From assembly GCA_964016885.1 (NCBI GenBank), contig OZ024743.1, forward strand, positions 171,523,244 to 171,587,243: a stretch of 64,000 bases of DNA, written 5' to 3'. Origin of the DNA: Eledone cirrhosa. Taxonomy: Eukaryota; Mollusca; Cephalopoda; Octopoda; Eledonidae. The notes beneath the pieces were generated by a model, which made no database searches, was not told where the DNA came from, and saw nothing but the letters and a program-made list of their open reading frames with translations. The number at the start of each line of letters is the position of its first letter. Within the stretch, counting starts at the first letter, position 1. Positions 10,600-21,582 of this stretch are shown here, in pieces. Made by a program: the position numbers and the translations under genes.

Positions 10600-11105
10600 C
10601 ATATAAATCTACACAACGGGTCATACAGGGTCATCCATGAAAGGATGCATGTTGCTATACACATGCACAAATATAAACAATGTAACTAAATACATATATC
10701 CATGCACATACATGCATTATAAATACACACATATAAAAAAAATAAATAAGTAAATAAAAAATAAATAAATGTATATATATACACATATATACACATATAT
10801 ACACACACATGTACACATATATACACGTACATACACACACATACATACACATCTGTAAAAAAACTTACAATATACTAAAATATCCATATAACGTCATACA
10901 TTAAAAGATGTATCTTGTACTAAACATGTGCAAATATAAACGGTATAATCATATACATACATCCATACACATTCACATAACATGTACATATATATATCTC
11001 TACATACACACGCATACATATATACACACACATACGCATACACATATACACACATATAAAAACATAAAATAAATATACAATATATTAAAATATACATATA
11101 ACGTC
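10600..11105. repeat. Two diverged ~260 bp tandem units, TA/CA-rich
   Basis: Related blocks at about 10632 and 10893: a GATGCATGTT/GATGTATCTT segment, then ATGCACAAATATAAAC/ATGTGCAAATATAAAC, then a CATATATCCATGCACA-like run. Both end in TA/CA microsatellites. Confidence 0.55.
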
Positions 11106-11139
11106 ACATAGAGATATATAAAAAAAAAGAGGAGAAAGA

Positions 11140-11468
11140 AGAAGGGACGTGTATGCGTATGATATAGTACATATGGGGAGTATGAGATGCACAACTGGGC
11201 CTGTATACGGAACAAATAATGTGTTCCAAAATGGAACACGTGGAGAGTATGGATTCTCGATTGAAAGGTACACATGCATGGGGGTGCGTAGCCCGGCCAT
11301 ATTGGAGTATGTCACTGTGTTTGAGGTATGTTGTCCTATATGTGTAAGGTATTTGACTGAAAGACCGTGGAACCCGGGTCAACCTGTCCCGGCTCAGGCG
11401 ATGTTCTTGCCTAGGGTGACGTGCAGAGTCGGGGATGCATCTTGGGTTATTTTGGTTTACCCCAAGGG
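11140..11468. other. Unidentified segment between repeats
   Basis: Mixed-composition sequence open in more than one frame (about 114 residues on plus, 122 on minus) with no recognisable domain. It ends exactly where PLE 3-type sequence begins at 11469. Confidence 0.4.
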
Positions 11469-11881
11469 GCATATCCGGGAAATGCCTCTCTAGTAACCTT
11501 GTCTACAAATGTAAGGTTGAAACACCCACGTCCCGTAGGGCCTATATAGGGTTAACCGTCAATAGATTCTAGCAGCGTCTTTACATGCATACCCAATTCT
11601 TTTCTTAACCCTTTAAGAAGGAATATGATGTCACTTTCAGCTTATATCTGGAGTCTAAAAGACAACCACACCCAATATAAGTTACACTGGGAGATCCTAG
11701 CTTGGGTTAGATCGTATAACGTAAATAAAAGACCATGTGACCTTTGCGCCGTTGAAGCCCTGGAAATATTCTACGCCAAAGACCACATATTAAACAAAAA
11801 ATCTGAGGCAATTTCGGCTTGTAAACATAAATTGCACAAAACTTTCCTGTATTACAGCCCCACTTTATACCCTAACGGATA
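11469..11881 (+). pseudogene. PLE GIY-YIG endonuclease (copy of PLE 3)
   Basis: Reads SGKCLSSNLVYKCKVE, RRAYIGLT, then MTSLSAYIWSLKDNHTQYKL, CDLCAVEALEIFYAKDHILN and ACKHKLHKTF to a TAG stop at 11881. A frameshift lies between the YIG strand and the rest. The upstream cysteine cluster is cut off. Confidence 0.85.
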
Positions 11882-12269
11882 GTACGAACTATACACGGAT
11901 ATTTTACGTCTTGATGTGGTGGCTAAGTATATGTTATATTTATACCATTACTTATTTGTATAGGTAAGTATATATTACATGTATGTTTTGTGAAAGTACG
12001 TATATTTGCTTGTATATGTTATTGGCTTATATTTATATTATATATACTGGTACATGTGCATATGGTTATCTGTATACGTGAGCTTTGCTTCTGTGTGAGT
12101 ATGCAGGTTCGTATGTATGTAGGGTGTGTGTATATGTGTACTTTGTGTTTTGGTTGACGTTTAGTGAACATATGTGTATTTACATGTAGGTATGTGTGTG
12201 TGGGCGTTATACACGTATTTATGTGTGTATATTTATATACATTTATATAATTATTTGTATACACGCACC

Positions 12270-12302
<33 letters not shown>

Positions 12303-12571
12303 TTTTTATATATATTTTTTATGTGTATTTGGTGTATACGTTCGTATGTGTGCGGGTACAGGCGTTGCGTTAGTTCTGTATGTGCGTGCGTGGTTTTTTG
12401 TGTACGTGCTTGTATTTGCATACCCATGGCTGGTGTTTTCGCGTATGCATGTGTATGTACGTATACTGATGCGTGCATGTGTATATTAAATTTTTGTTGA
12501 TTTCAATTACCTCTGTAATTTATTTACATTATTCTTAACTCTGAAGCCGTGTATCATTCGGTTTCCTAAAT

Positions 12572-12996
12572 AGAATTTTAGTATACGACTTCAGTTATAT
12601 GATAAACGTGGTTTTGTCTTTGGGTGTAATTGTTCTCACCGTGGCACATAATGACGTATTATCTTCATTTTTTCCGTTCATTGCCAGAGAACGTCTCCAC
12701 GAATCCCCTAATAGAATATTAGTCTACGACTTCATTTATACCATAAACGTGGTTTTGTCTTTGGGTGTAATTGTTCTCACCTGTCCACATATTGACATAT
12801 TATCTTCGTTTTTTTCCGTTCATTGCCAGAGAACGTCTCCACGAACCACATAATAGAATATTAGTCTACGACTTCATTTTTACCATAAATGTGATTTTGT
12901 CTTTGCGTGTAATTATTTTCACCGCTCCTAATTATAACGTATTATCTTTATTTTTTTCCGTTTTTTTGCCAGAGAACGTTTCCACGAAACCAAAGT
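12572..12996 (+). repeat. ~141 bp tandem repeat x3 in the PLE 3' region
   Basis: Units start at about 12572, 12713 and 12855 (AGAATNTTAGTNTACGACTT). Each runs through a ..GTTCTCACC.. block to TTGCCAGAGAACGTCTCCAC. The same three-unit array is at 22243-22680; the inverted copy at 18748-19577 holds only part of it. Confidence 0.85.
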
Positions 12997-13219
12997 ATCG
13001 TCTTCTTGTCTTCCTTCGCTTGCAACGTTTTTCGAAATATTTACTTCTGCGTTCACAGATTGATATTTTTAGTTTCAGAAGATCCCGTTAAGGGTGAAAG
13101 CAGCGATTCTTTGCTTAAACTTTAACCTGTTATTTAACTTTAACCGGTTCTTATATATTTGATATATATTTATCCTTATCGAGCTCTCTTTGCATTTTAG
13201 TCTTCTAATTTATTATTAT

Positions 13220-13220
13220 T

Positions 13221-13304
<84 letters not shown>
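13220..13304. repeat. (TA)n microsatellite
   Basis: About 85 bp of TA. Confidence 0.95.
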
Positions 13305-13308
<4 letters not shown>

Positions 13309-13480
13309 TTAAGGATACTATTTATGGTTATGTAAATACTAAAACCTTTTATAGTTATATATATATTATGCCCTAAATAGTGAAAGACAGTAATTTATTA
13401 CTATCTTATTACCGGTAAGATAAATAGCTCAATGTAACAACATCAGTTGTTTTACAGAGCAGTTATATAGAGATTACATG
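13305..13480. repeat. Repeat family also at 31906-32050
   Basis: Both copies begin after a (TA)n tract with TACTATTTATGGTTATGTAA and share CCTAAATAGTG, a GGCAGTAAT..ATTACTA near-palindrome, TTATTACC(G/A)GTAAG and AGCTCAATGTAA. Probably a terminal or non-autonomous element; not identified. Confidence 0.6.
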
Positions 13481-14070
13481 AAACAAAATTCTGTTTAAAT
13501 CATTTATTTGCTTACAATTGTTTCTTCCAAACCGAGGTTTGAAGGCTTCGGAGCAATTATTCAGTGATTTTTAACATACTTGACCCGCTTTTCAACACAA
13601 GAGACATATAGAAACATATGTATATATTGACCCACAGTGGATTGACATCCATTATAATAATATAGCATGGTAATTTACATACACAGATTACAGTCATATT
13701 AAAGGACAAAATTAAAGTTAAAATTAAAATTTAAATTTAAATAAAACATTGGCAGTCTACTAAGATAAAGCAAAAGGAAAGTTTGGAGTAGCCAGTGTAT
13801 GCAACAGTCACACGTGTGGCATGCACGCGTGTCCTATTTATACAAGATTATAGTGCGGCAGATTGTTACAAGTAAAACAAGCATTCAAAGTAGGCAATCA
13901 AGAGCATCATGGGGGCTGAACTGGTAAAGCATTATTCACACACACCTGTACGATATAGAAGCCCGTGTGCGGAGAAACACCAAAAATAGTTTTTAGATAG
14001 TGTATGTAGCTAGATAGTGAAGTGGAGTTGGCTAGACTGTGTTTTTTGAAAAACTAAAAATAAACCATAT
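13481..14070. other. Unassigned sequence in the duplicated block
   Basis: AT-rich, with an ACAATTGTTTC block typical of the PLE termini here, but otherwise no coding or repeat signal. It has no counterpart in the second copy of the duplicated block, so it is probably an insertion in this one. Confidence 0.4.
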
Positions 14071-14079
14071 ACACTTAAA

Positions 14080-14625
<546 letters not shown>

Positions 14626-14647
14626 TATATATATATATATAATTAGT

Positions 14648-15027
14648 GAAAGAATGAAGAATAGCATGGTCAGCAATAAAAAAGGGTTTTATTTAAAGTA
14701 TTAACAATTGTTTCATTGATTAAGTTGTCTAAAAAATGCTAATCACTTGAAGTTGTGTCACTCAATTTTAAATACAATGTATGCTTAATTAAATCATCGG
14801 AAATACCGATTAAAATTATACACGGCGTTTGTAATATACTAGGAAAAAAACGCCGTGTATAATTTTAATCAGTTTTTCCGATGATTTGATTAAGTATACA
14901 TTGAATTTAAAATTGAGTGACACAACTTCAATGATTAGCAATTTTTAGACAACTTAATCAATGAAACGATTATTAATACTGTAAATAAAGATCTTTTTGT
15001 AATTTTGACCATGTTATTCTTCACTCT
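14648..15027. repeat. 380 bp near-perfect palindrome (inverted PLE-terminus dimer)
   Basis: The left arm starts TAGTGAAAGAATGAAGAATA and the right arm ends with its reverse complement. The centre is an ACGGCGTTT...AAACGCCGT hairpin around 14843. The arms resemble the pLTR of PLE 1. A second copy is at 23621-24018. Confidence 0.88.
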
Positions 15028-15190
15028 TATATATATTGTTATACTTTGGGAGGGTCATGTTGCCAATAAGAAACACACGCACCAGTTGCTTTCACTTCAA
15101 TTTATTATAATAAATTTATAAATTTAGGAATTTATAAATTTCTGGTTGGTTGGTTGGTTGGTTCCACAACCAGATAGTTGTTTATATATT

Positions 15191-15233
15191 GTCAAAGTTC
15201 TTTCGTCACACATTCTGTGACCTCTTCAGTGAC
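15191..15233 (-). ncRNA. Hammerhead-like motif, left palindrome arm
   Basis: On minus: helix I GTCA, core CUGAAGA (position 7 is variable in HHRs), a 6 bp stem GTCACA/TGTGAC with one extra G before it, GAAA, a short AG..CU helix III, U at the cleavage position, then TGAC closing helix I. The extra base next to stem II and the tiny helices make activity doubtful. Confidence 0.4.
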
Positions 15234-15369
15234 TGGCGATTCTTTTCTTTGTTTTTGTGCCTCTCCTTTGTTCTGTCCTACGCCATTTTGTTTCTGTCAC
15301 GTATCTGAGAAACAAAATAGCGCAGGACAGAACAAAGGAGAGGCACAAAAACAAAGAAAAGAATCCCCA

Positions 15370-15412
15370 GTCACTGAAGAGGTCACAGAATGTTTGACGA
15401 AAGAACTTTGAC
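15370..15412 (+). ncRNA. Hammerhead-like motif, right palindrome arm
   Basis: Mirror copy of 15191-15233, with a weaker stem II (GTCA/TGAC). Confidence 0.35.
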
Positions 15413-15639
15413 AATATATAAACAACTATCTGGTTGTGGAACCAACCAACCAACCAGAAATTTATAAATTCCTAAATTTATAAATTTATTATAATAAATT
15501 GAAGTGAAAGCAACTGGTGCGTGTGTTTCTTATTGGCAACATGACCCTCCCAAAGTATAACAATATCGGTTTCAACACACGTTTTCAGATAAAGAATCTT
15601 GCTAAACAAATTCAGAAACGAAATATATATATATATATA

Positions 15640-17085
15640 TAAAGGACTGAAATTCACACCAACACCACAATACTCTAACCTCAATGAGATAAATGACGAT
15701 ATCTCACACTTCTGTAGAAAATTACGTCTCACAGAGGAATTTTTTGACAGGGAGAATAACGACCAATCAATTGTACGGAATGAAAGCAGCTACAACCCAA
15801 CAAAGGGTAGGAACAGAGTTCTGGACAAATTTTGTGACCACATAGCAACTTTCCCATACCATGAACTACCGCAACTTAAACCCAAACCCAACACGAGTCG
15901 AAGGGAATGGGAGATTATCCATGAACTAAAAAACAATACTGACATTGTAATTAAGGAAGCAGACAAGGGAAGTACTGTCGTCATTATGGATGCTGAACAA
16001 TGTAAAGATTCTATGTTCTCTCTCTTACAAGATACTAACTACTATGAAAAAGTAAATAACTACCAGCAATCAAAAACGATGCCCAGATTAAACACATTCA
16101 TTTGTCGATAACAGGAAGACTTAACTTAAAAAGAACGCGATTATTTAACACATTTTGAATACAAAACCATCAACCTTTACGGACTTCCGAAGATCTACAA
16201 GTGTAAAATAATTAACGATGCCTGTAAAGAATCCACCCCAACCTGTGTGAACACACAAAACGCAACTGACCTTAAATTAAGACCAATTGTAGCCGGCCCA
16301 CAATGTGAAACACACAGACTAAACAACTTTATAGACATACTACTAAAACCAATTATTAAACACATACCAAGCCTTGAAAGAGACGATCTGGACCTCTCAA
16401 ACCACCTCCCCAAACATGTCAACTATTATTGTCTTTCGATGTAGTGAATCTCTACACAATGATCCCACACCAATACGGACTAGAAGCAATAGGATTCTGG
16501 CTAGAGAAATATCCCAATAAGATACGTGACAGAATAGAAATAAGCTTCATCACCGGGGTATTACAATTTATTTTACAGACCGGCTTTTTTGATTTCGATG
16601 GCAGTACTTACAAGCAAATATCGGGGACTGCAAATATCCAACTTATGCCAACTTAGTCATGGCATACTTGGAAGTCCAGATATATGAACACTCCAAATAA
16701 AAATACGGATTGAACTTCCACAAATATTTATCAGAGAATTGGAAACGCTACTTGGATGATTGTCTTATTCTTTGGTCTCACACACTCGACTAACTAAATG
16801 ATTTCAAAAATTTAATTTAACTGCATCAATGACGACATACAATTCACAAGATCAACTCCCATTTCTGGACATCTTAATCATAAAAAGAGACACAAATATT
16901 GAAACTGACATACACTACCAGCCAACAGATTCCAAACAATACCTGCTATTCACCTCCAACCATCCAAAGAACACGAAAACGAACAGCCCTTTTAACCTAG
17001 CATGAAGAATTTGCACAATTGTCTCCAATTATAAAACGCGAAATAAAAAACTTCAAGAATTAAATGAAATTCTGCTCTAGTACCC
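15640..17085 (+). pseudogene. Penelope/Poseidon-type PLE reverse transcriptase (PLE 4, first copy)
   Basis: A PLE lineage different from PLE 1-3. In order: GLKFTPTPQYSN, DKFCDHIATFPYHELPQLKP, DIVIKEADKGSTVVIMDAEQ, YGLPKIYK, LRPIVAGPQCETH, motif A as LSFDVVNLYTMIPHQYG, a Q-x-SGTA motif B cut by a small deletion, and YLDDCLILW motif C. These KADKG-, GLPKIHK-, RPIVSG- and FDVVSLYT-like blocks are characteristic of Penelope RTs. Frame breaks are frequent. The endonuclease is missing because the element is interrupted by a SINE near 17090. A second copy is at 24080-26280. Confidence 0.87.
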
Positions 17086-17089
17086 ACCA

Positions 17090-17185
17090 TTACTAATAAA
17101 TAATTGTTTCTACTTTTGGCACAAGGCCAGCAATTACCCAGTGCATTACTGGTACTTTATTTTATCCACCCCGTAAGGATGAAAG
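17090..17185 (-). mobile_element. SINE inserted in PLE 4, truncated copy
   Basis: Reverse-oriented SINE tail and body (TTGTTTCTACTTTTGGCACA to CCCCGTAAGGATGAAAGGCA). It occupies the same PLE position as the complete SINE at 25445-25620, then breaks off into unrelated TA-rich sequence. Confidence 0.85.
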
Positions 17186-17265
17186 GCAAAGATAATATTG
17201 TCATCAGGGTATGGTGTCTGATCCCTAGAAAGTAGAAAATATATATACATACACATATATATATA

Positions 17266-17673
17266 TATACTATAATTGAATATAAAAGAAAAACGAACAC
17301 AGATATATACATATATGAGTTCAAATCGCAAGGACCAGATTCGCTAAGGTGAAAAGAATAGATAACAGGGTTTGCATGCCTCAATTTAAGAATAAATCAA
17401 GAAAATAAATACAAACCGGAATTGTGATAATTACCAATCACCCAGACAGCTCTTGGTGCTGTTTCGCAATATTAATTGTGAATAGGGTGATTGGTAGTTA
17501 CCACAATTCCGGTTTGTATTTATTTTCTTGATTTATTCTTAAATTGAGACAGGCAAACCATATTGTCTATAGTTAGTATTCTTTTCACCTTAGCGAATCT
17601 GGCCCCTTGCGATTTGAACACATATATGTATATATCTGTGTTCGTTTTTCTTTTATATTCAATTATAGTATAC
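17266..17673. repeat. 408 bp palindrome whose turn lies in an HHR half
   Basis: The arms (17266-17443 and 17485-17673) mirror each other, e.g. TACAAACCGGAATTGT and ACAATTCCGGTTTGTA. The 41-nt spacer 17444-17484 is, on minus, the 3' half of the hammerhead found intact at 17922-17999 (GAAACAGC..GCTGTC). The right arm starts within one base of the cleavage position. Confidence 0.88.
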
Positions 17674-18127
17674 GGCTCGGAAAAATCTCTTTCTTAGAGC
17701 TATTTTATTGTAAGAGACTATTTTGGGTTTCTAACTCAATATATACATTTGATATATTAGGCTCCGTTTATTGGTTGAGCTAATTCAAATGTCGAATAAA
17801 CCTGGCTGCTATTTTTAGTGGTGTAAGTTTGTGAGACACGCTAAGATACCATTTGCATTATTATATATAGCACACTATTCAGTTTCTTAATATACTTAGT
17901 AGTGTCTAGGATACTAATTCTTCACCCACTGATGAGCAAGAATTGGCATTTCTATTCGCAATTAATATTGCGAAACAGCACCAAGAGCTGTCTGGGTGAT
18001 TCATAGTTACCACAATTCCCGTTTGCATTTATTTTTTTGATTTATTCTTAAATTGAGACAGGCAAACCCTATTGTTTATAGTTAGTATTCTTTACACCTT
18101 AGCGAATCTGGTCCCTTGCGATTTGAA
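17485..18127 (+). mobile_element. Tandem pLTR / retrozyme-like unit
   Basis: Sequence starting GGGTGATTGG at 17485 recurs as TGGGTGATTC at 17993, giving a ~508 bp direct period with the ribozyme at the junction. The second unit is cut at 18128 by a long (TA)n tract. This arrangement matches tandem PLE pLTRs and animal retrozymes. No coding sequence was seen inside. Confidence 0.7.
17922..17999 (+). ncRNA. Hammerhead ribozyme, complete core
   Basis: Helix I TCACCCA (17922-17928) pairs with TGGGTGA (17993-17999), 7 bp. Core CUGAUGA at 17929-17935. Stem II is closed by GCAA (17936-17939) with TTGC (17968-17971). GAAA at 17972-17975. Helix III ACAGC (17975-17979) pairs with GCTGT (17987-17991) around a 7-nt loop. 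C17 is at 17992, so self-cleavage is predicted between 17992 and 17993. All invariant core bases are present. A caveat is an alternative hairpin CGCAAT/ATTGCG (17957-17972) that competes with stem II. HHRs in PLE pLTRs are established; this instance was folded by eye. Confidence 0.78.

Positions 18128-18188
<61 letters not shown>
18128..18188. repeat. (TA)n microsatellite
   Basis: About 60 bp of TA terminating the pLTR/retrozyme unit. Confidence 0.95.
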
Positions 18189-18191
<3 letters not shown>

Positions 18192-18328
18192 GATAAATCT
18201 ACCAATCAATGGTAGGGTCTAAACCGTATGAAGAACTCAATGTAATCCGTATGTAGAAGATGTCGTGAAGCAAAATTTAAAATACAAACATTTTCAACGA
18301 TATAATTCAATTGGATACAGAGTCAAAA

Positions 18329-18704
18329 TAGAAATATTAAAACAATGAAATTAAACACAAAACTGTTAATTCATAGTAAAACTCATTACTTTACGATCGT
18401 TTATGGGAGGTAGTTCCCTGTATGTTCATTCAATTATTGATCTATGTAAAACATATTACAAAATATCATAGTAAGAAAAAATACATACGTCTTCAGAAAT
18501 TTCTGAAGACATGTATTTTTTTCTTACTATGATATTTTGTAATATGTTTTACTTTAGATCAATATGTAATATGTAATATGTAATATGTTTTACATATATC
18601 AATAATTGAATGAACATACAAGCACCTACCCACAGAAACGATCGTAAAATAATGAGTTTACTATGAATTAATAGTTGTGTGTTTAATTTCATTGTTTTAA
18701 TATT

Positions 18705-18706
<2 letters not shown>
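18329..18706. repeat. Large palindrome, centre near 18502
   Basis: Left arm AATATTAAAACAATGAAATT.. and right arm ..AATTTCATTGTTTTAATATT mirror each other, with centre CTTCAGAAATTTCTGAAG. The right arm has a short ATATGTAAT triplication. CUGAAGA occurs at the centre but no matching GAAA follows, so no ribozyme is called. Confidence 0.8.
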
Positions 18707-18738
<32 letters not shown>

Positions 18739-18747
18739 ATATATATT

Positions 18748-19577
18748 TATTAAAATAACATTAAAGTTTAAGCAAAGTATCGCTGCTTTCACCCTTAACG
18801 GGATCTTCTGAAACTAAAAATATCAATCTGTGAACGCAGAAGTAAATATTTCGAAAAAGGTTGCAACCGGAGGAAGACAGGAAGACGATACTTTGATTCG
18901 TGTAAACGTTCCCTGGCAAAGAAAGGAAAAAATGAAGATAATTCGTCATAATTAGGAGCGGTGAAAACAATTACACGCAAAGACAAAACTACGTTTATGG
19001 TATAAATGAAGTCGTAGACTAATATTCTATTTAGGAAACCGAATGATACACGGCTTCAGAGTTAAGAATAATGTAAATAAAATACAGAGGTAATTGAAAC
19101 TAAATATATACATACACGCATCCATATACGTACATACACATGCATACGCGAAAACACCCGCCATGGGTATGCAAATACAAGCACGTACACAAAAACCACG
19201 CACGCACATACAGAACTCACGCAACGCCTGTACCCGCACACATACGAACGTATACACCAAATACACATTAAAAAATATATAAAAAGAAAAAAAATATATA
19301 TATATATATGTGTGTGTGTGCGTGTATACAAATAATTATATAAGCGTATATAAATATACACACATAAATTCGTATATAACGCCCGCACACACATACCTAC
19401 ATGTAAATACACATGTGTTCGCTAAACGTCAACCAAAACACAAAGTACACATATACACACACCCTACATACATACGAACCTGCATACTCACACGGAAGCA
19501 AAACTCACGTATACACATAACCATATGCACATGTACCAGTATATATAATATAATATATACGCCAATAATATATACCA
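18748..19577 (-). repeat. Inverted pLTR upstream of PLE 3
   Basis: Reverse complement of the 3' region of PLE 3 (about 21690-22800), from the TTTAAGCAAAGTATCGCTGC end through the TG-rich part. It holds only part of the ~141 bp tandem array. The PLE 3 coding sequence begins directly after it, as in PLE 1 and PLE 2. Confidence 0.85.
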
Positions 19578-19584
19578 GGAAAAC

Positions 19585-21582
19585 ATACCTAAAACTGATA
19601 CAGAAAACAGACGCGTTCATTAAAAGGTTGCGTTGGCACGCCTTTTACTTCGATAATCAGGGAAAAGCGGATAACAAACAGGATAAATTTGGGTTTAAAA
19701 CCTATAATAACCCTCTGAGTAACCAAGCCTTGCTACCCATCGAAATGATGTCTTGGAACTTATACGGAGTATCAAATTTCAGAATAGGAGCAATTCCTTC
19801 CAGCAGGATCTGAAGAATAGAATTCGTTCTATTAAGGATTCTAATGCCATGCACGTCCACTCCGACAAAACAGGCAATCTATATCAAGTGGAGCGCAGTA
19901 CTTACCATCAACTGCTACATAATGCTGTAACTAAGGATTACCGTAAAACTAATCTGAGCATCATTAATGACATCAACGATGCTGGGTTTAAAATCACCTC
20001 TGATCTCAACATCCTGGACCGGACTGAACGTCTGGACCCTATTTCTCCCCACATTACCCCGAAGGATCACTAATCCAATTTCCCGAACAACACCTCTATT
20101 CAGCTTATTAACCCTACGAAGTCCGATTTAGGTAGACTTAGTAAAATGATTTTAGATAGAATTATACCTGAAATTTGAAGTTTGGCCCCAATTGCACCGT
20201 GGAACAATTCTTTCGCGGTGATTGATTGGTTCAACGGCATATGCAACAAAGAACATTGCTGTTTTATCCAATTCAACATCAATAATTACTACTCCTCCAT
20301 CCCTTTACCACTTCTTCTGAGAGCTATCAATTTCGCTAAAACACTCACAGTGGTTAAGGATTTCGAAGTTGATGTCATCCTCAATGCCCGTAAGTCGGTA
20401 ATTAATTTCGACGACTCTATTTGGATAAAAAAATCTAATAGTACCCCATTCGACGTGAGTATGGGCGCCAGCGATTCTGCGGAGGTTACTGAACTTATCG
20501 GCCTTTTCCTTCTTTTCTCTATCAAGGAAGAATTCCCCTACGTGGGTGGTGGTTTGTACCGTGATGACGGTCTTTTGACCATGACAAGGTGCGGCCCACG
20601 CGCTTGCGACAGGTCAGAAAAGAACTCACAGCCTTCTTTTAAGGCTTCGACCTCTCCATACAGGTTGAAGCCAATCTCTCGGTAGTTAATTACTTCGACG
20701 TTACCCTCAATTTGTCGAATGGCTTGCACTACCCGTATAGAAAGCTGAATGATACGCTTACCCATCCTGCCAGTATAACCAAGAAACAAACAAGCATATT
20801 TTCACCGACCATTCCACATATTACAATGAAGCTCTTACTCGGAGTGGATTTGTCGATAAGGTAGCATATACAGAGTATGAGAATAGACCTAGGAAAAATA
20901 GATCCCGACGCATTATATGGTATAACCCACCATATAATATGGAGGTGGCCACACCATTAGCTAAGATCTTTCTCTCCCCTATTATGACCCCCCCCCAACA
21001 CATAAATATAGTAAAATGTTTATAGAAATACTATTATAATTTCTTACTGTTCGACTCCTAACCTTGCCTCAAATTTAGCTAAATTACCTAGCCGTAGAAA
21101 CACGTGCAACCCTGTAGCTAGTACTAACTGTAATTGTAGGAATCAGGTTGACTGCCTCATATCCGGGAAATGCCTCTCTAGTAACATTGTCTACAAATGT
21201 AAGGTTGAAACACCCACGTCACGTAGGGCCTACATAGGGCCTACATAGGGTTAACCGCCAATAGATTCTAGCAGCGTCTTTACATGCATACCCATTCTTT
21301 TCTTAACCCTTTAAGAAGGAATATGACGTCACTTTCAGCTTATATCTGGAGTCTAAAAGACAACCACACCCAATACAAGTTACACTGGGAGATCCTAGCT
21401 TGGGTTAGATCGTATAACGTAAATAAAATACCATGTGACCTTTGCGCCGTTGAAGCCCTGGAAATATTCTACGCCAAATTCCACACATTAAACAAAAAAT
21501 CTGAGGCAATTTCGGCTTGTAAACATAAATTGCACAAAACTTTCCTGTATTACAGCTCCACTTTATACCCTAACGGATAGTA
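19585..21582 (+). pseudogene. PLE reverse transcriptase plus GIY-YIG endonuclease (PLE 3)
   Basis: Most complete member of the main PLE lineage here. N-terminal block DAFIKRLRWHAFYFD (19610-19650), finger block with ITPKDH and NPTKSDLGRLSKMILDRIIP (20060-20170), motif A IQFNINNYYSSIP (20270-20305), motif B GASDSAEVTELIGLF (20464-20508), motif C LYRDDGL (20557-20577), then a degraded thumb, cysteine cluster CNCRNQVDCLISGKC (21130-21170), IVYKCKV, AYIG, IWSLKD, CDLCAVEALEIFY and a final stop at 21580. In motif A the catalytic aspartate of the sister copies (QFDIN) is Asn (QFNIN), which alone should abolish polymerase activity. Frameshifts near 19800, 20070, 20180, 20690 and later. Confidence 0.86.

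Larger units (their letters stand above)
11469..13215 (+). mobile_element. 3' part of a PLE, duplicate of 21158-22900
   Basis: Starts abruptly at CATATCCGGGAAATGCC, equivalent to 21158, and then matches that copy through the endonuclease, the TG/TA-rich 3' region, the ~141 bp tandem units and the terminal GAGCTCTCTTTGCATTTTAG. The upstream RT is missing. The start is either 5' truncation or the breakpoint of the segmental duplication. Confidence 0.85.
15033..15566. repeat. 534 bp palindrome in front of a Penelope/Poseidon-type PLE
   Basis: The arms mirror each other from ATTGTTATACTTTGGGAGGG to the centre at about 15300 (ACAAAATAGCG/CGCCATTTTGT). A single-orientation relative is at 61417-61840. 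Both arms carry an HHR-like core (see 15191-15233 and 15370-15412). PLE coding sequence begins about 75 bp after the palindrome. Confidence 0.88.

Noticed and set aside
11149..11493. Plus-strand 114-residue gene
   Set aside because: Overlaps an equally long minus-strand frame, has no recognisable domain and runs into the PLE endonuclease at 11469.
18490..18525. Hammerhead core CTGAAGA at the palindrome centre
   Set aside because: The CUGAAGA arises from the symmetric CTTCAGAAATTTCTGAAG; no GAAA follows with a stem II.
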